The translations under genes were made by a program, and so were the position numbers. Below, piece after piece: positions 15,807 to 24,293 of a stretch of DNA of 64,000 nt (within the stretch, counting starts at the first letter, position 1; the number at the start of each line of letters is the position of its first letter). Source of the DNA: Bacillus methanolicus (GTDB taxonomy: Bacteria; Bacillota; Bacilli; Bacillales; Cytobacillaceae); assembly GCF_028888695.1 (NCBI RefSeq), contig NZ_PNFF01000003.1, positions 1-64,000 of the forward strand. Direction: 5' to 3'. The notes beneath the pieces are model-generated. The model was given only the letters and a program-made list of their open reading frames with translations, had not been told where the DNA came from and ran no database searches.

Positions 15807-16883
15807 TTAAACCAACTTCCGTATTAATCCAGAAGGGGTTATTATTTTTACTGACACATCACGTTTTGTCCTGGTCTTTGTTACAGTTGTGACCGAACCG
15901 TTATCATGAGTCCGTTTTTCTTCCTCCGTAACCTTCGAGACTATTTCAAGTCCTTGGACCAGATGATAGTTGTCTCCTTCGCCAATTTCTCCATTCACTG
16001 CACCGCTTGCTAATAACAACGCCATTTGGCCTTGATTAAGAGGAAGGATCGGATTACCGCCAATCTCAAGCTGTTTTGGCTTGGAGCGGTTAATAAAGGC
16101 TTGAAATCCTTTACTATTTCGAATACCTTCAACATAATCAGATTTGTTGGCAAGCTTGGTATAGAAGGTTTTTAATTCTACGATTCCCGTTGGTACCTTC
16201 CATTTTTTTTGGGCCGTTACGAATCGATCAATGGGAGTTACTTTCTCCATGACAAATTCATCGGATCCCATATGAATCAAGAAATCAAAGAGTGTTTGGT
16301 TAAACTCTTTATGTTTACCAGTTTTCTTATTACCAATGAAGATACACTGGCGGAAATCATCATAGTCCTCATCCGAAAAGCGCATAATGCCAACATCAAA
16401 GAAATAAGTGGCTAAATATCTGGCTATCCGCTTATCAGCAAAACGATAAGACGGAATCACATAGATCATCAGCCCTTTTTCTTTTAAGTAGCGCGTGTTT
16501 CGAACAAGTTCCTGCCACTCTTTACGGTCAGCGGAATCATCATCCATCCCTTTCATCGTAAAGTCATAGGGCGGATTAAGATAAAGAAGAGATACTGCCT
16601 CATTTTGTATCACCATGCTCTCAATTGGAGCGTTAATACAATGGCTTAACAATGAGAGAGCTTTTTCCGCTCTCCCTTTGTCAAGCTCAACTCCATAAGT
16701 AGAGATGGTACAATCTTCGCTTTGAAAGGGTGAGGATAGTTGGTGAAGAATTTCTCCTTCTCCACAAGTTGGGTCTAACCACACTCCGCTGCCTTCAACA
16801 TCAAGTAATTTAATTAAATATTCTCCTTGTCGTTCTGGAGTTGCAAAAAAGCCGGCAAGGATTTTATTGCCAACACGACTCAT
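15807..16883 (-). CDS. DNA adenine methyltransferase-like protein (DUF6094 type)
   Basis: A 358-residue Rossmann-fold methyltransferase. Motif I is VWLDPTCGEGEIL (about residue 35), an acidic YGVELDKGRAEKAL segment follows, and motif IV is LLYLNPPYD (about residue 100), the NPPY of N6-adenine methylases. The C-terminal half (PGLV-type ends, EVTEEEKRTHDNGSV...) is of unknown role. DUF6094-type proteins occur in mobile elements and probably modify plasmid DNA against restriction. It overlaps the upstream gene by 20 nt and ends before the LPD1 gene. Confidence 0.8.
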   Translation of the reverse strand: MSRVGNKILAGFFATPERQGEYLIKLLDVEGSGVWLDPTCGEGEILHQLSSPFQSEDCTISTYGVELDKGRAEKALSLLSHCINAPIESMVIQNEAVSLLYLNPPYDFTMKGMDDDSADRKEWQELVRNTRYLKEKGLMIYVIPSYRFADKRIARYLATYFFDVGIMRFSDEDYDDFRQCIFIGNKKTGKHKEFNQTLFDFLIHMGSDEFVMEKVTPIDRFVTAQKKWKVPTGIVELKTFYTKLANKSDYVEGIRNSKGFQAFINRSKPKQLEIGGNPILPLNQGQMALLLASGAVNGEIGEGDNYHLVQGLEIVSKVTEEEKRTHDNGSVTTVTKTRTKRDVSVKIITPSGLIRKLV

Positions 16884-17193
16884 TTAAAACTCCCCCTAAC
16901 AGATTAGTTTTTGTTTCAGCCCAGCTTCTTTTTGCCTTCTCTTCAATAAAGTCCTGATAAGGATCTCGAAAGGTATCTAACAAACTGATAAGCTCTTTAA
17001 AATCTTCTTCAGCGATAGCAGCCTTTTTGAAATAGTTTATTAGGTGGGTAATAGCCACACATTTAAACATCTTATCCTGCTCTGAATATGCCCTTTGAAT
17101 AGGTTCATAAGCAAGAAATGGAAGGCACTCTTTTGCTTTTTGGAAGAATGGTTCAACCGCTGTAGTATCTTCATAGCAATGCGGTATTTTCAT
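16864..17193 (-). CDS. Hypothetical protein preceding the methyltransferase (109 aa)
   Basis: A roughly 109-residue helical protein (MKIPHCYEDTTAVEPFFQKA...) of unknown function. The ATG at 17193 is favoured because GGGGG lies seven nt upstream; a GTG at 17199 is possible. Its end overlaps the methyltransferase start by 20 nt, so the two are coupled. Confidence 0.6.
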   Translation of the reverse strand: MKIPHCYEDTTAVEPFFQKAKECLPFLAYEPIQRAYSEQDKMFKCVAITHLINYFKKAAIAEEDFKELISLLDTFRDPYQDFIEEKAKRSWAETKTNLLGGVLNESCWQ

Positions 17194-17239
17194 ATTCACG
17201 CCCCCTACTTAAAAGGAAAAACTTAAAGTATTTTTTCAT
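17171..17239 (-). CDS. Possible 22-codon leader peptide
   Basis: An ATG at 17239 follows GGAGG by seven nt and encodes MKKYFKFFLLSRGREYENTA plus two residues, overlapping the start of the next gene by 23 nt. It may couple translation. It could also be chance, since no homology can be judged. Confidence 0.3.
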   Translation of the reverse strand: MKKYFKFFLLSRGREYENTALL

Positions 17240-17269
17240 GATTTAGCCTCCGAATGGTTTTTAATAAAG

Positions 17270-17305
17270 GAAAAAGCGCTCACTCTAAAAGAATGAACGC
17301 TTTTA
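17270..17305 (-). terminator. ssb operon terminator
   Basis: AAAAGCGTTCA/TGAGCGCTTTTT hairpin with T-run directly after ssb on the minus strand. Confidence 0.85.
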
Positions 17306-17313
17306 ATGTATGA

Positions 17314-17757
17314 TTATCCAAACGGCCATTCACCGTTATCAATCTCTGTACCACTATTGATGAATGGATCTTCGTTCTGTGGGTATCCGTTATTATTTTG
17401 ATAGCCACTATTGTTGGAGCGGTTATTTTCGCCAGAATCTTTTTTGTTCGGTTCAAGGAACCGAACTTCATCTGCGATAACTTCCATAGTGAAAACTTTT
17501 TTTCTGTCTTTTTCAAAAGAACCGGTTTTCAATACTGCTTCAACTCCAACAAGATTACCCTTCTTAAGATACTTGCTACAATTTTCAGCGAGTTTCCTGA
17601 AGGTTTTTATTTGAATAAAGTCAGCTTCCCGTTCTCCCTGTTGATTCGTATATTTACGATTCACAGCAAGAGTAAAAACTGTAACTTTATTATCATTAGT
17701 TCCTCTTATCTCTGGATCCTTTGTTAAGCGACCAGCTAAAATGACTTTATTCCACAT
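17314..17757 (-). CDS. ssb: Single-stranded DNA-binding protein
   Basis: A 147-residue SSB: OB-fold start MWNKVILAGRLTKDPEIR, then FTLAVNRKY, FIQIKTFRKLAENCSKYL and the basic GNLVGVEAVLKTGS segment. A Gly/Asn-rich linker leads to the tip DNGEWPFG, close to the canonical DDxPF tip that binds partner proteins. It probably coats plasmid single strands during replication or transfer. It begins exactly where radC ends and shares the leader E promoter. It is shorter than most chromosomal Bacillus SSB (about 170 residues). Confidence 0.92.
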   Translation of the reverse strand: MWNKVILAGRLTKDPEIRGTNDNKVTVFTLAVNRKYTNQQGEREADFIQIKTFRKLAENCSKYLKKGNLVGVEAVLKTGSFEKDRKKVFTMEVIADEVRFLEPNKKDSGENNRSNNSGYQNNNGYPQNEDPFINSGTEIDNGEWPFG

Positions 17758-18401
17758 TATAGATACCCCTTTTCTTTTAATGATGTGTATGTGCCACCGT
17801 GACCAATAATCACATGGTCAAGAACTTCAATACCAACCATAATGCCTACGTCCTCTAATCGTTTCGTAATTTCAATATCACTCCGGGATGGAAATGGATT
17901 CCCAGATGGGTGGTTATGCGAGACTATGATAGAAGAAGCACTTAAACGAATAGCTTCTTTGAATACCTCGCGTGGATGTATGACACAATTATCTAATGAA
18001 CCTTTAAATATGTTTTTTCGCCCTATAACCACATTCTTCGTGTTTAGAAAGATAGCATCAAAATGTTCCTGTTCTAAGTAAGACAGGTCAGAAAAATATT
18101 TTGCTGCATCTTCCGGAGAGCGTACAATATATGCTTGTTCAATCTTATATTTGTTCAACATGTTAGCTAGTCCAAAACAAGCTAATATTCGATCTGCTGT
18201 AGTTTCTCCGATGCCTTCATACGAAAGGAATTCCTCTCTCGATAAAGAAGAAAGACCTTTAACACCGAGAGAAGCTAATTGACCGGTTACAGTTGGGTCT
18301 GCCTTAGGTCCGATTAATACCGCTAATAGATTTTGAAGAGAGGTATTTTCGGTACCATAAAACATCATTTCCTCTTTTGCTATTGCAAAGTGTTTGTTCA
18401 T
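17757..18401 (-). CDS. radC: RadC/JAB-domain protein
   Basis: A 214-residue protein with an N-terminal UPF0758/HhH-like region (LSREEFLSYEGIGETTADRI) and the C-terminal JAB/MPN domain with the metal motif SHNHPSGNPFPSRSD and EVLDHVIIG. RadC proteins are common on plasmids and phages; a direct repair role is unproven. Between an unknown gene and ssb, in the operon of leader E. Confidence 0.9.
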   Translation of the reverse strand: MNKHFAIAKEEMMFYGTENTSLQNLLAVLIGPKADPTVTGQLASLGVKGLSSLSREEFLSYEGIGETTADRILACFGLANMLNKYKIEQAYIVRSPEDAAKYFSDLSYLEQEHFDAIFLNTKNVVIGRKNIFKGSLDNCVIHPREVFKEAIRLSASSIIVSHNHPSGNPFPSRSDIEITKRLEDVGIMVGIEVLDHVIIGHGGTYTSLKEKGYL

Positions 18402-18451
18402 GTTTCAACAACCTTTCTTAAAGTCTCTTAATTTGTTTTTTAATGCGCCCC

Positions 18452-18796
18452 TTATTCTTCAATATCAAAGAAGTAACTTAAAACTGCTTTTTTTGCACGT
18501 TGGAGGATGGAAGGTTTTAACGTATAATTTGTACTTAAATGATACGTTTTCTCCCCTTTTAGTCTCCACATTACAGTTCCACCAGTAGCTTTTTCGACAG
18601 CACCAACAAATGTAAGAATTTCGCGAATAGCAAAATCTTGATTAATAGATTTCGCACGGTATATTCTGCGATCACCATTTGTTAAAACTAATTCTGCAGT
18701 TACACGATACTTATCACTGTTAAGAATTTTAATATGCTTTCTACAATCCTCAATAACATCTCTTTTTCCTAATAACTCCGGCATAGTAACTGCCAT
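18452..18796 (-). CDS. Hypothetical protein (114 aa)
   Basis: A 114-residue basic protein (MAVTMPELLGKRDVIEDCRK...), the first gene after leader E and 50 nt before radC. It has alternating strand-like segments (KYRVTAELVLTNGDRRIYRA) and no recognised motif. Confidence 0.6.
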   Translation of the reverse strand: MAVTMPELLGKRDVIEDCRKHIKILNSDKYRVTAELVLTNGDRRIYRAKSINQDFAIREILTFVGAVEKATGGTVMWRLKGEKTYHLSTNYTLKPSILQRAKKAVLSYFFDIEE

Positions 18797-18838
18797 TTAA
18801 ACCACCTATCCTTTCTGGAATGAAAATTTATTTTAAAC

Positions 18839-19014
18839 GCAAAAAAGCGTTCTCCAGAAGGATTCTCAAAGCACATAGAAATGTGCTTAAAGAATCGTTC
18901 CAAAGAACGCTGCGTTTAATAACATAACCCGCTAACCATAACTGGTTGCAATAAAATCAAAAAATCAAAAAATACTTATGTATTCATCTTACTATTTACT
19001 TAATGGTTTATCAA
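18839..19014 (-). promoter_or_regulatory. Leader E: promoter, structured leader and terminator
   Basis: TTGATA (19009-19014), 17-nt spacer, TAAGAT (18986-18991). The leader holds TTGCAA, an AACC/GGTT hairpin, AGCGGGT and ACGCAG (about 18913-18951), then a long terminator (AGCGTTCT.../GGAGAACGCT plus T-run, 18839-18911). The promoter overlaps the 3' end of the DUF418 gene. The leader element matches that of leader C in order and paired positions. Confidence 0.7.
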
Positions 19015-20155
19015 CTAGTAATTTCCTAGTATCCTTGATTTGCCCATAGGTAACTTTTCTCCAAATACTTTCTATTGGGCCATAACTATAAAATTTTAAC
19101 CATTGCCGGCTAAAAACCATTTGTAATATAACAATGACTATTGCTATTCCAATATTTAAGACAGGAGATATTTCCCCGTAAAATCCAAAACCTTTAAATA
19201 TCACAAAACCTATAATAGATTGTAGCAGATAATTGGTCATCGACATTCTGCCAATACTTGAGATTTGCTCTTTAATTATTGTCAATTTAGGAGCAAAGAG
19301 AATGATGGTTAAAGCATAAAATAGACCGATTAGTGGTCCTCCAAACGTTTCAGCTAGATGATAATATAAAAGGTAGCTAGGATTAATTAGAGGCAATAAT
19401 TTTAGTGAATATCCTAATACTCCGGCTGCAAGCCATGCCTTTTTTACCTTAAATGCATTTTCTGTGATATATGTAAGCCAATTGCTTTTAGTGATAAATA
19501 GTCCAAACAGGAACATTGGAAATATGCTAATAAAAATAAATGGGATACTTTGAAGATTGTACAGCTGTATCCAATCATAGAAATTTTGTTTTAGTGTGCC
19601 TACAATACTGCCGCTTCTATAATTAAGGATTACTTCCTGAATGGTAGAAGCATCAGCGGAGGGTATTATTTGATAATTAGATAAATAAAGGAAAACTGAA
19701 TAAATAACGTTTGGTATGAGCAAGATTGATAAGCCAACGAGCAACAATATATTCTTTCTTACATGATTTAACGGAATCAAAAGGAATCCTAAAATAGCAT
19801 ACACGATTAAAATATCCCCATGCCATACAAGAAAAGCATGAACGGCACCGATCACTAAAAGAGCTATTAGTCTTTTGGTGAAAACAAAATATGGATTTAA
19901 CCCTCTACTTTTCGCACTTTCAAATATAAATCCCATGCTAATACCGAATAGTAAAGCAAACAAGGGATAGAAGCTTGAATGTGCAATTATAAAAATGAAC
20001 CATTGGAAAAATTGTTCTGCAGAAGATTTCCAATAGAAGCTTGGGAAAGAATCGTAAAGTTCTGGCCAGTTAAATGACTGAACATTTACAAAAAGTATTC
20101 CAATTATGGAAAAACCCCTGATCATATCCAAAAATTCTATTCTTTGTTTTTTCAA
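18992..20155 (-). CDS. DUF418-family membrane protein
   Basis: A 387-residue integral membrane protein with about ten hydrophobic helices. The start RIEFLDMIRGFSIIGILFVN and the C-terminal FSRQWLKFYSYGPIESIWR match the YeiB/DUF418 family of acyltransferase-like membrane proteins, whose substrate is unknown. It looks chromosome-derived and is transcribed alone. Ribosome binding is weak (AAGGG before the ATG). Confidence 0.85.
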   Translation of the reverse strand: MKKQRIEFLDMIRGFSIIGILFVNVQSFNWPELYDSFPSFYWKSSAEQFFQWFIFIIAHSSFYPLFALLFGISMGFIFESAKSRGLNPYFVFTKRLIALLVIGAVHAFLVWHGDILIVYAILGFLLIPLNHVRKNILLLVGLSILLIPNVIYSVFLYLSNYQIIPSADASTIQEVILNYRSGSIVGTLKQNFYDWIQLYNLQSIPFIFISIFPMFLFGLFITKSNWLTYITENAFKVKKAWLAAGVLGYSLKLLPLINPSYLLYYHLAETFGGPLIGLFYALTIILFAPKLTIIKEQISSIGRMSMTNYLLQSIIGFVIFKGFGFYGEISPVLNIGIAIVIVILQMVFSRQWLKFYSYGPIESIWRKVTYGQIKDTRKLLVDKPLSK

Positions 20156-20287
20156 TCGAATAAATCCCTTCTATATCTAAATTTATTGATTAATTAGAGT
20201 ACGTTTGGTTGTAAAAATAGTACTAATTTTCCCTTTATCGCTGTATCTTATAGAGAATTAAATTATAGAAATTTGGAAAGGATGAAA

Positions 20288-20446
20288 ATGAGGTGGTTTA
20301 GTATGGGGAAAGTTAGGGATATAAAATCCATAGCAAGACCAATAAACTTAAACGATAGGCAAGAAAAATTACATGAACGTAGAAAAGAGATACAAGAAAA
20401 GCATGAGTACCTAAAGAAAAAAGTGCGAAATTTTTTCAGAAATTAA
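20288..20446 (+). CDS. Small basic protein (52 aa), opposite strand
   Basis: A plus-strand frame starting MRWFSMGKVRDIKSIARPIN and rich in Lys/Arg/Glu (RQEKLHERRKEIQEKHEYLK), probably one long helix. AAAGGA precedes the ATG, and a GC hairpin at about 20450-20480 may terminate it. One of the few plus-strand genes in this half. Function unknown. Confidence 0.5.
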   Translation: MRWFSMGKVRDIKSIARPINLNDRQEKLHERRKEIQEKHEYLKKKVRNFFRN

Positions 20447-20477
20447 AAAAGAGGAAGCAATGCCCCCTCTCTTGTAT

Positions 20478-20645
20478 TTATTTGCTAGAGAGTACACTCT
20501 CCGTAATATGATAATTGGATTTTATTATCTTACTTACTCTTTTTTGTAAATCCCTGTATTGCTGGTCAGTTTTTCTTTGACGGTCTGCAATAATATCCCT
20601 TTGATTTTTAAATTCAATTACACCGGATTTTTTTGTGGTTATCAT
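20478..20645 (-). CDS. Small helical protein (55 aa)
   Basis: A 55-codon frame (MITTKKSGVIEFKNQRDIIA...) whose ATG overlaps the stop of the preceding gene as ATGA, a sign of coupling. Charged and helical; no family recognised. It may be a partner of the membrane protein encoded upstream. Confidence 0.5.
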   Translation of the reverse strand: MITTKKSGVIEFKNQRDIIADRQRKTDQQYRDLQKRVSKIIKSNYHITESVLSSK

Positions 20646-21796
20646 TGATTAACCGCCCCCTTTTCTTCCTTTGGGTCAAAATCTTGAGATAACAAACATA
20701 ATGCATGGACTAATCTATATATCTCTTTTGACTCTATTATATCATTTTCAACTAATAGTTTCCAAGCTCTAGTGTTAGAATCATCAAAGTGAAAGTTATA
20801 AACCCAAATAGCTTTTTGGTCGATTCGCATTCTATAGGACACCACTACATGGCCAGGATATGGATGATTAAAATAAGGCTGATCTAAATTCTCCTTAATA
20901 ACCTTTACCACTCCATAATGCGAATATCTTGGATCACTGAGAGAAATTTCTTCAGCCGTAATTCCGGATGTACCCACATCTTCAATTTGAACTAACTTGT
21001 CACCTCTTAACTCATAAAGGGTAAAACCAGTAAGCACATTCAAATCCTTCTTAGTGAGTCCTTTATTGTGCATTCTAAACAAAAGAGTATTCAGGTCTTT
21101 CAAGAGTTGGATGACGTATTCAAACTCTGTAAGCAACTCGTCTCTTTCAGAAATCAATTCTTCTGTGAATGCATTATACTCGGAAGTAATCTCTTCGGCA
21201 TTTTTATTAATATCTTTGATTTTCTCTTCAAAATAATGAATTTTAGATTCATAATTCGTTCTTTCATTTTGAAGGAAATCATGGATAAGTCTTTCAACTA
21301 ATCTATATCCTTCTTTTGAATTCGTTACGTAATCGTATATCCCTTTAAAGTAAAATTCCCCTTGTGGATCAAGAAACGCCGCTTTAAATAAATCGTATTC
21401 TTGTCTTCTAAATACCTGATAGGCTCCAGTATGAAAGTGATCACTATCAAAACGGGTGAGTTGAGGAAAATAAATTGCCATAGTGATTAAATAACCTATA
21501 AATCCGCTCGCAAACGGGGTAACCCATGCTGATAAATCAGTTGGGATAAAAAGAAGCGGTCCAAAGATTGCCGAAAGTAAAGGCAAGAAGGCTACAAAGA
21601 ACTTTCCGGTAAAAAAGGAAATAATTCCTTGCTGAAGCTGCAAAACTTTTTCTATGTCCCTTAATGGTGCAGTTGCTAACCAAACGTACCAGGATGAGTA
21701 TTTTTCATCGATGTAGCTTGATTTAAGCTTTTCGATTACAGGGTCGAACTGATTACTTATATTTAATAACCGGCTATGATAATTTTTTTGATCCAT
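20642..21796 (-). CDS. Membrane protein with coiled coil
   Basis: A 384-residue protein. Two hydrophobic helices lie at about residues 65-110 (FFTGKFFVAFLPLLSAIFGP, then FASGFIGYLITMAIYF), a coiled coil at about 170-245 (YESKIHYFEEKIKDINKNAE...), and a soluble, mixed C-terminal domain at about 250-375. The topology suggests a membrane-anchored sensor or scaffold facing the cytoplasm. I do not recognise the family. Confidence 0.6.
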   Translation of the reverse strand: MDQKNYHSRLLNISNQFDPVIEKLKSSYIDEKYSSWYVWLATAPLRDIEKVLQLQQGIISFFTGKFFVAFLPLLSAIFGPLLFIPTDLSAWVTPFASGFIGYLITMAIYFPQLTRFDSDHFHTGAYQVFRRQEYDLFKAAFLDPQGEFYFKGIYDYVTNSKEGYRLVERLIHDFLQNERTNYESKIHYFEEKIKDINKNAEEITSEYNAFTEELISERDELLTEFEYVIQLLKDLNTLLFRMHNKGLTKKDLNVLTGFTLYELRGDKLVQIEDVGTSGITAEEISLSDPRYSHYGVVKVIKENLDQPYFNHPYPGHVVVSYRMRIDQKAIWVYNFHFDDSNTRAWKLLVENDIIESKEIYRLVHALCLLSQDFDPKEEKGAVNQ

Positions 21797-21851
21797 CTAT
21801 ATCCCTCACCAGAATCGTCAATAGTTAAGATAACATATTTTATCCATTCTC

Positions 21852-22094
21852 CTAAATAACAAATGCTAGCTGCCCGTTTTTATTATGAGATACTGGAATA
21901 GATTCCGATGTGGCAACTGCATTTGATAGTTTTTTAGTTTTTTTGCTTAATCCTTCTGACAAAGCAGATAAAATTAAATGATTTAGGGCTGCCTTTTTCG
22001 TTTCTTCTGTAAACCTTCCATATTGCCAGCCTAACCATCTATAAACATTCTCTGCAGCTTCTAGTTTATATAGTAATCCAACTGCTAAATGCAT
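21852..22094 (-). CDS. Hypothetical protein (80 aa)
   Basis: An 80-residue mostly helical protein (MHLAVGLLYKLEAAENVYRW...). No Shine-Dalgarno sequence is visible, because the start is directly against a long hairpin, so translation may depend on opening that hairpin or the start may be wrong. Function unknown. Confidence 0.45.
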   Translation of the reverse strand: MHLAVGLLYKLEAAENVYRWLGWQYGRFTEETKKAALNHLILSALSEGLSKKTKKLSNAVATSESIPVSHNKNGQLAFVI

Positions 22095-22097
22095 GAA

Positions 22098-22146
22098 AAG
22101 GGGGAATCCCCGCTAAACATACATTTAGCAGAGGATTTACACCCCC
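22098..22146 (-). promoter_or_regulatory. Long hairpin abutting a start codon
   Basis: AGGGGG/CCCCCTT, AATCC/GGATT and GCTAAA/TTTAGC stack into one hairpin ending immediately before the ATG at 22094. It resembles the attenuator hairpins elsewhere but has only a short T-run. Confidence 0.5.
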
Positions 22147-22180
22147 TAATTTCATGATAAGTTTACTGATTGATTTATAC

Positions 22181-23062
22181 TTAAGCCCCTATTCGATTAG
22201 CAGCCGCAAGCCGATTTTTTTCATCTAGCATATTAAGGATTTTCTGCTCATCCTCTAAAGACATAACTGAAAAGTCCAATTCAATATCAACAATCGTTTT
22301 GAACTGGTCAATTTCTTTCTTGGAGATGGTACCGTTTAAGATAAATCGCTCTAAAAGTTTAGCATTAGGTTTACCATATTCGATCAGTATCCACTCCCCA
22401 ATATAATCATAAATAGCAGAAATATCGTATTTCACAGGATTCGTTTGTAAAGAAAGACTTCCGTATTTATGCTGAACCGGTTTTCGCGATTGCTTTGGAA
22501 TAGTCTTTAATTTTTCAAATTCCGGTAATTTTAACATCTTCCTCATTAGCATTTCGTACTCATTAGTTAAAATCTTGACTCTGGGTTTAAGAATGGCCAG
22601 ATCTCTTGCCATATCAGTCAAATTCCACTGGTCTGTTATTTCAAATGTATTGGGAAGTTTGTTAAGCTCCCTCCCAATCTTATTAAAATTCGGTTTAACA
22701 TAATAAGTATCTTCTAGCTTAAAGTCCTGAATCATATCGAAGTACAATACATTGCTCTGTAACTTTTTATTGTCAATTTCCACAACATGTAGCAAGAGCC
22801 CCAGGTCATATAAATACTCATTTAATCCAATATAGTCCGTTTCATAAATCTTTTTAGCGGTGAAGCGGCCAACCAGATTAAACTCAGAGAATTCATGACG
22901 TTTTGTTTCGGATGACTCAAGACGTTCTCTCATGGAAGAAGTTAATTTTTTAATTTTCTCTTTCGTTTGCTTTAATTCCGGATAAGTTCCATCTTCTATA
23001 AACTTTTCCATCATTTCAGCAGCAACGGATTGCTTTATTGTTTTAGGCTTTTTATTACTCAT
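22181..23062 (-). CDS. Hypothetical protein (293 aa)
   Basis: A 293-residue charged, helix-rich cytoplasmic protein. The N-terminal 60 residues look coiled-coil-like (LKQTKEKIKKLTSSMRERLE). It has no signal or catalytic motif. Two small hairpins lie in its leader (23070-23135). Function unknown. Confidence 0.65.
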   Translation of the reverse strand: MSNKKPKTIKQSVAAEMMEKFIEDGTYPELKQTKEKIKKLTSSMRERLESSETKRHEFSEFNLVGRFTAKKIYETDYIGLNEYLYDLGLLLHVVEIDNKKLQSNVLYFDMIQDFKLEDTYYVKPNFNKIGRELNKLPNTFEITDQWNLTDMARDLAILKPRVKILTNEYEMLMRKMLKLPEFEKLKTIPKQSRKPVQHKYGSLSLQTNPVKYDISAIYDYIGEWILIEYGKPNAKLLERFILNGTISKKEIDQFKTIVDIELDFSVMSLEDEQKILNMLDEKNRLAAANRIGA

Positions 23063-23150
23063 AAAATCACCCCATAGGACTCCCCTATCTAGTATCAGGG
23101 AGTCTTTTATTAAAGAATCCCTACTAGAAAGGGAGAATACATATGGAGTT

Positions 23151-23534
23151 TTAAGCGATTTTAATTAGTGTTAATGGTCGAACTTGGCTCCATTCTTCAA
23201 AATCCTTATAGGCTTGTCCTTGTGTATTTGAGAAGATATTTACTTTCTCTACTATTGGGATATGAACAAACGCCTGGAATAAATGTAATTCTGGTTCTTC
23301 ATTTTCTCTAAACGATTTTAATTCCTGCTCAATCCACCTTTTGACTGAAGGTTGATTACAGAACAAAATTTTCCCATATCTTTTCTTGAGAACGAAATGA
23401 TTATCGAGGTGTCCTACAATCACAATTTCGTAAACATCTTTATGAAGATACAGAAAAGCAGGAAGGTTTGAAAGGTTTACTAAGAATTCAGCCGATGTAT
23501 TATTTTCTAATAGAAACGCTTTACAAATGGCCAT
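23151..23534 (-). CDS. Hypothetical protein, paralogue 1 (127 aa)
   Basis: A 127-residue protein whose C-terminal part (AYKDFEEWSQVRPLTLIKIA) and centre (HFVLKKRYGKILFCNQPSVK) align with the next gene upstream, so the two are a diverged tandem duplication. Function unknown. Confidence 0.6.
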   Translation of the reverse strand: MAICKAFLLENNTSAEFLVNLSNLPAFLYLHKDVYEIVIVGHLDNHFVLKKRYGKILFCNQPSVKRWIEQELKSFRENEEPELHLFQAFVHIPIVEKVNIFSNTQGQAYKDFEEWSQVRPLTLIKIA

Positions 23535-23592
23535 TAGAATACCTCCGATATTGAAGTGTTCTTATAAAGTTTTATATGGTTTACGGTTGAGA

Positions 23593-23988
23593 TTAGGCAA
23601 CTTGAGTAACATCTGTTGGTGGGAAAATACACCAATCCAAAAAGTCTCTTTCTGCCTGTTCCTTTGTCGTTGAATATATGAAATAGGTTTCAACTTTCCG
23701 TACTTCAACAGAGACTTTATATAAACTTAACCGTTCCCAGGTGCCAAGAGTTTCCGCTCTTTGTATCGCTTGTAAGGAACGTTCCAACATCGTTTTTAAT
23801 TCATTGCTACAACAATCTACAATTTCTCCGGATTCCATTCTTAAAACGAACAAGCTGTTTGAACCGATCACATTTAAATCAGAACAATGTCTGTGTTGAT
23901 GAAGGAATTTGGTTAAACAGTTTTCGCTTACTAAGCATTCTTCTATTTGAGAATCACCATTCATATAAACTTTGTAAATAGTTTGCAT
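23593..23988 (-). CDS. Hypothetical protein, paralogue 2 (131 aa)
   Basis: A 131-residue protein, paralogue of the downstream gene (here LFVLRMESGEIVDCCSNELK and AERDFLDWCIFPPTDVTQVA). Both seem to be small mixed alpha/beta proteins with a shared EWS/DWC ending. Function unknown. Confidence 0.6.
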   Translation of the reverse strand: MQTIYKVYMNGDSQIEECLVSENCLTKFLHQHRHCSDLNVIGSNSLFVLRMESGEIVDCCSNELKTMLERSLQAIQRAETLGTWERLSLYKVSVEVRKVETYFIYSTTKEQAERDFLDWCIFPPTDVTQVA

Positions 23989-24032
23989 ATCCTTAACCCT
24001 CCGATACTTTAATTAGGGAGAATAATCTCCTT

Positions 24033-24254
24033 TTATGCAGCCACTAACACATCAATAATCTTTAATTCGCCTGCTTTTAACCCAACTTGTAACTTTACAG
24101 GCTGCCCAGCTAATTTTCCGATTTCAACTGAATATAAATAACCGTATTCTTTGCTGAATTTTTGAAATTGCCCATGCTGTTTAAGTAGGTTCAGCAATCG
24201 TTTTTTATTACGATTAAAATATTCTAAGAAACGTTTTTTATTTGACTCAGCCAT
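24033..24254 (-). CDS. Small basic protein (73 aa)
   Basis: A 73-residue protein with a strongly basic N-terminal half (NKKRFLEYFNRNKKRLLNLL) and a hydrophobic C-terminal half. Nucleic-acid binding is possible from charge alone. In the leader F operon. Confidence 0.55.
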   Translation of the reverse strand: MAESNKKRFLEYFNRNKKRLLNLLKQHGQFQKFSKEYGYLYSVEIGKLAGQPVKLQVGLKAGELKIIDVLVAA

Positions 24255-24293
24255 TCGTATTCATCCTTTCACCTATACAAGATTTGGAGTTAA

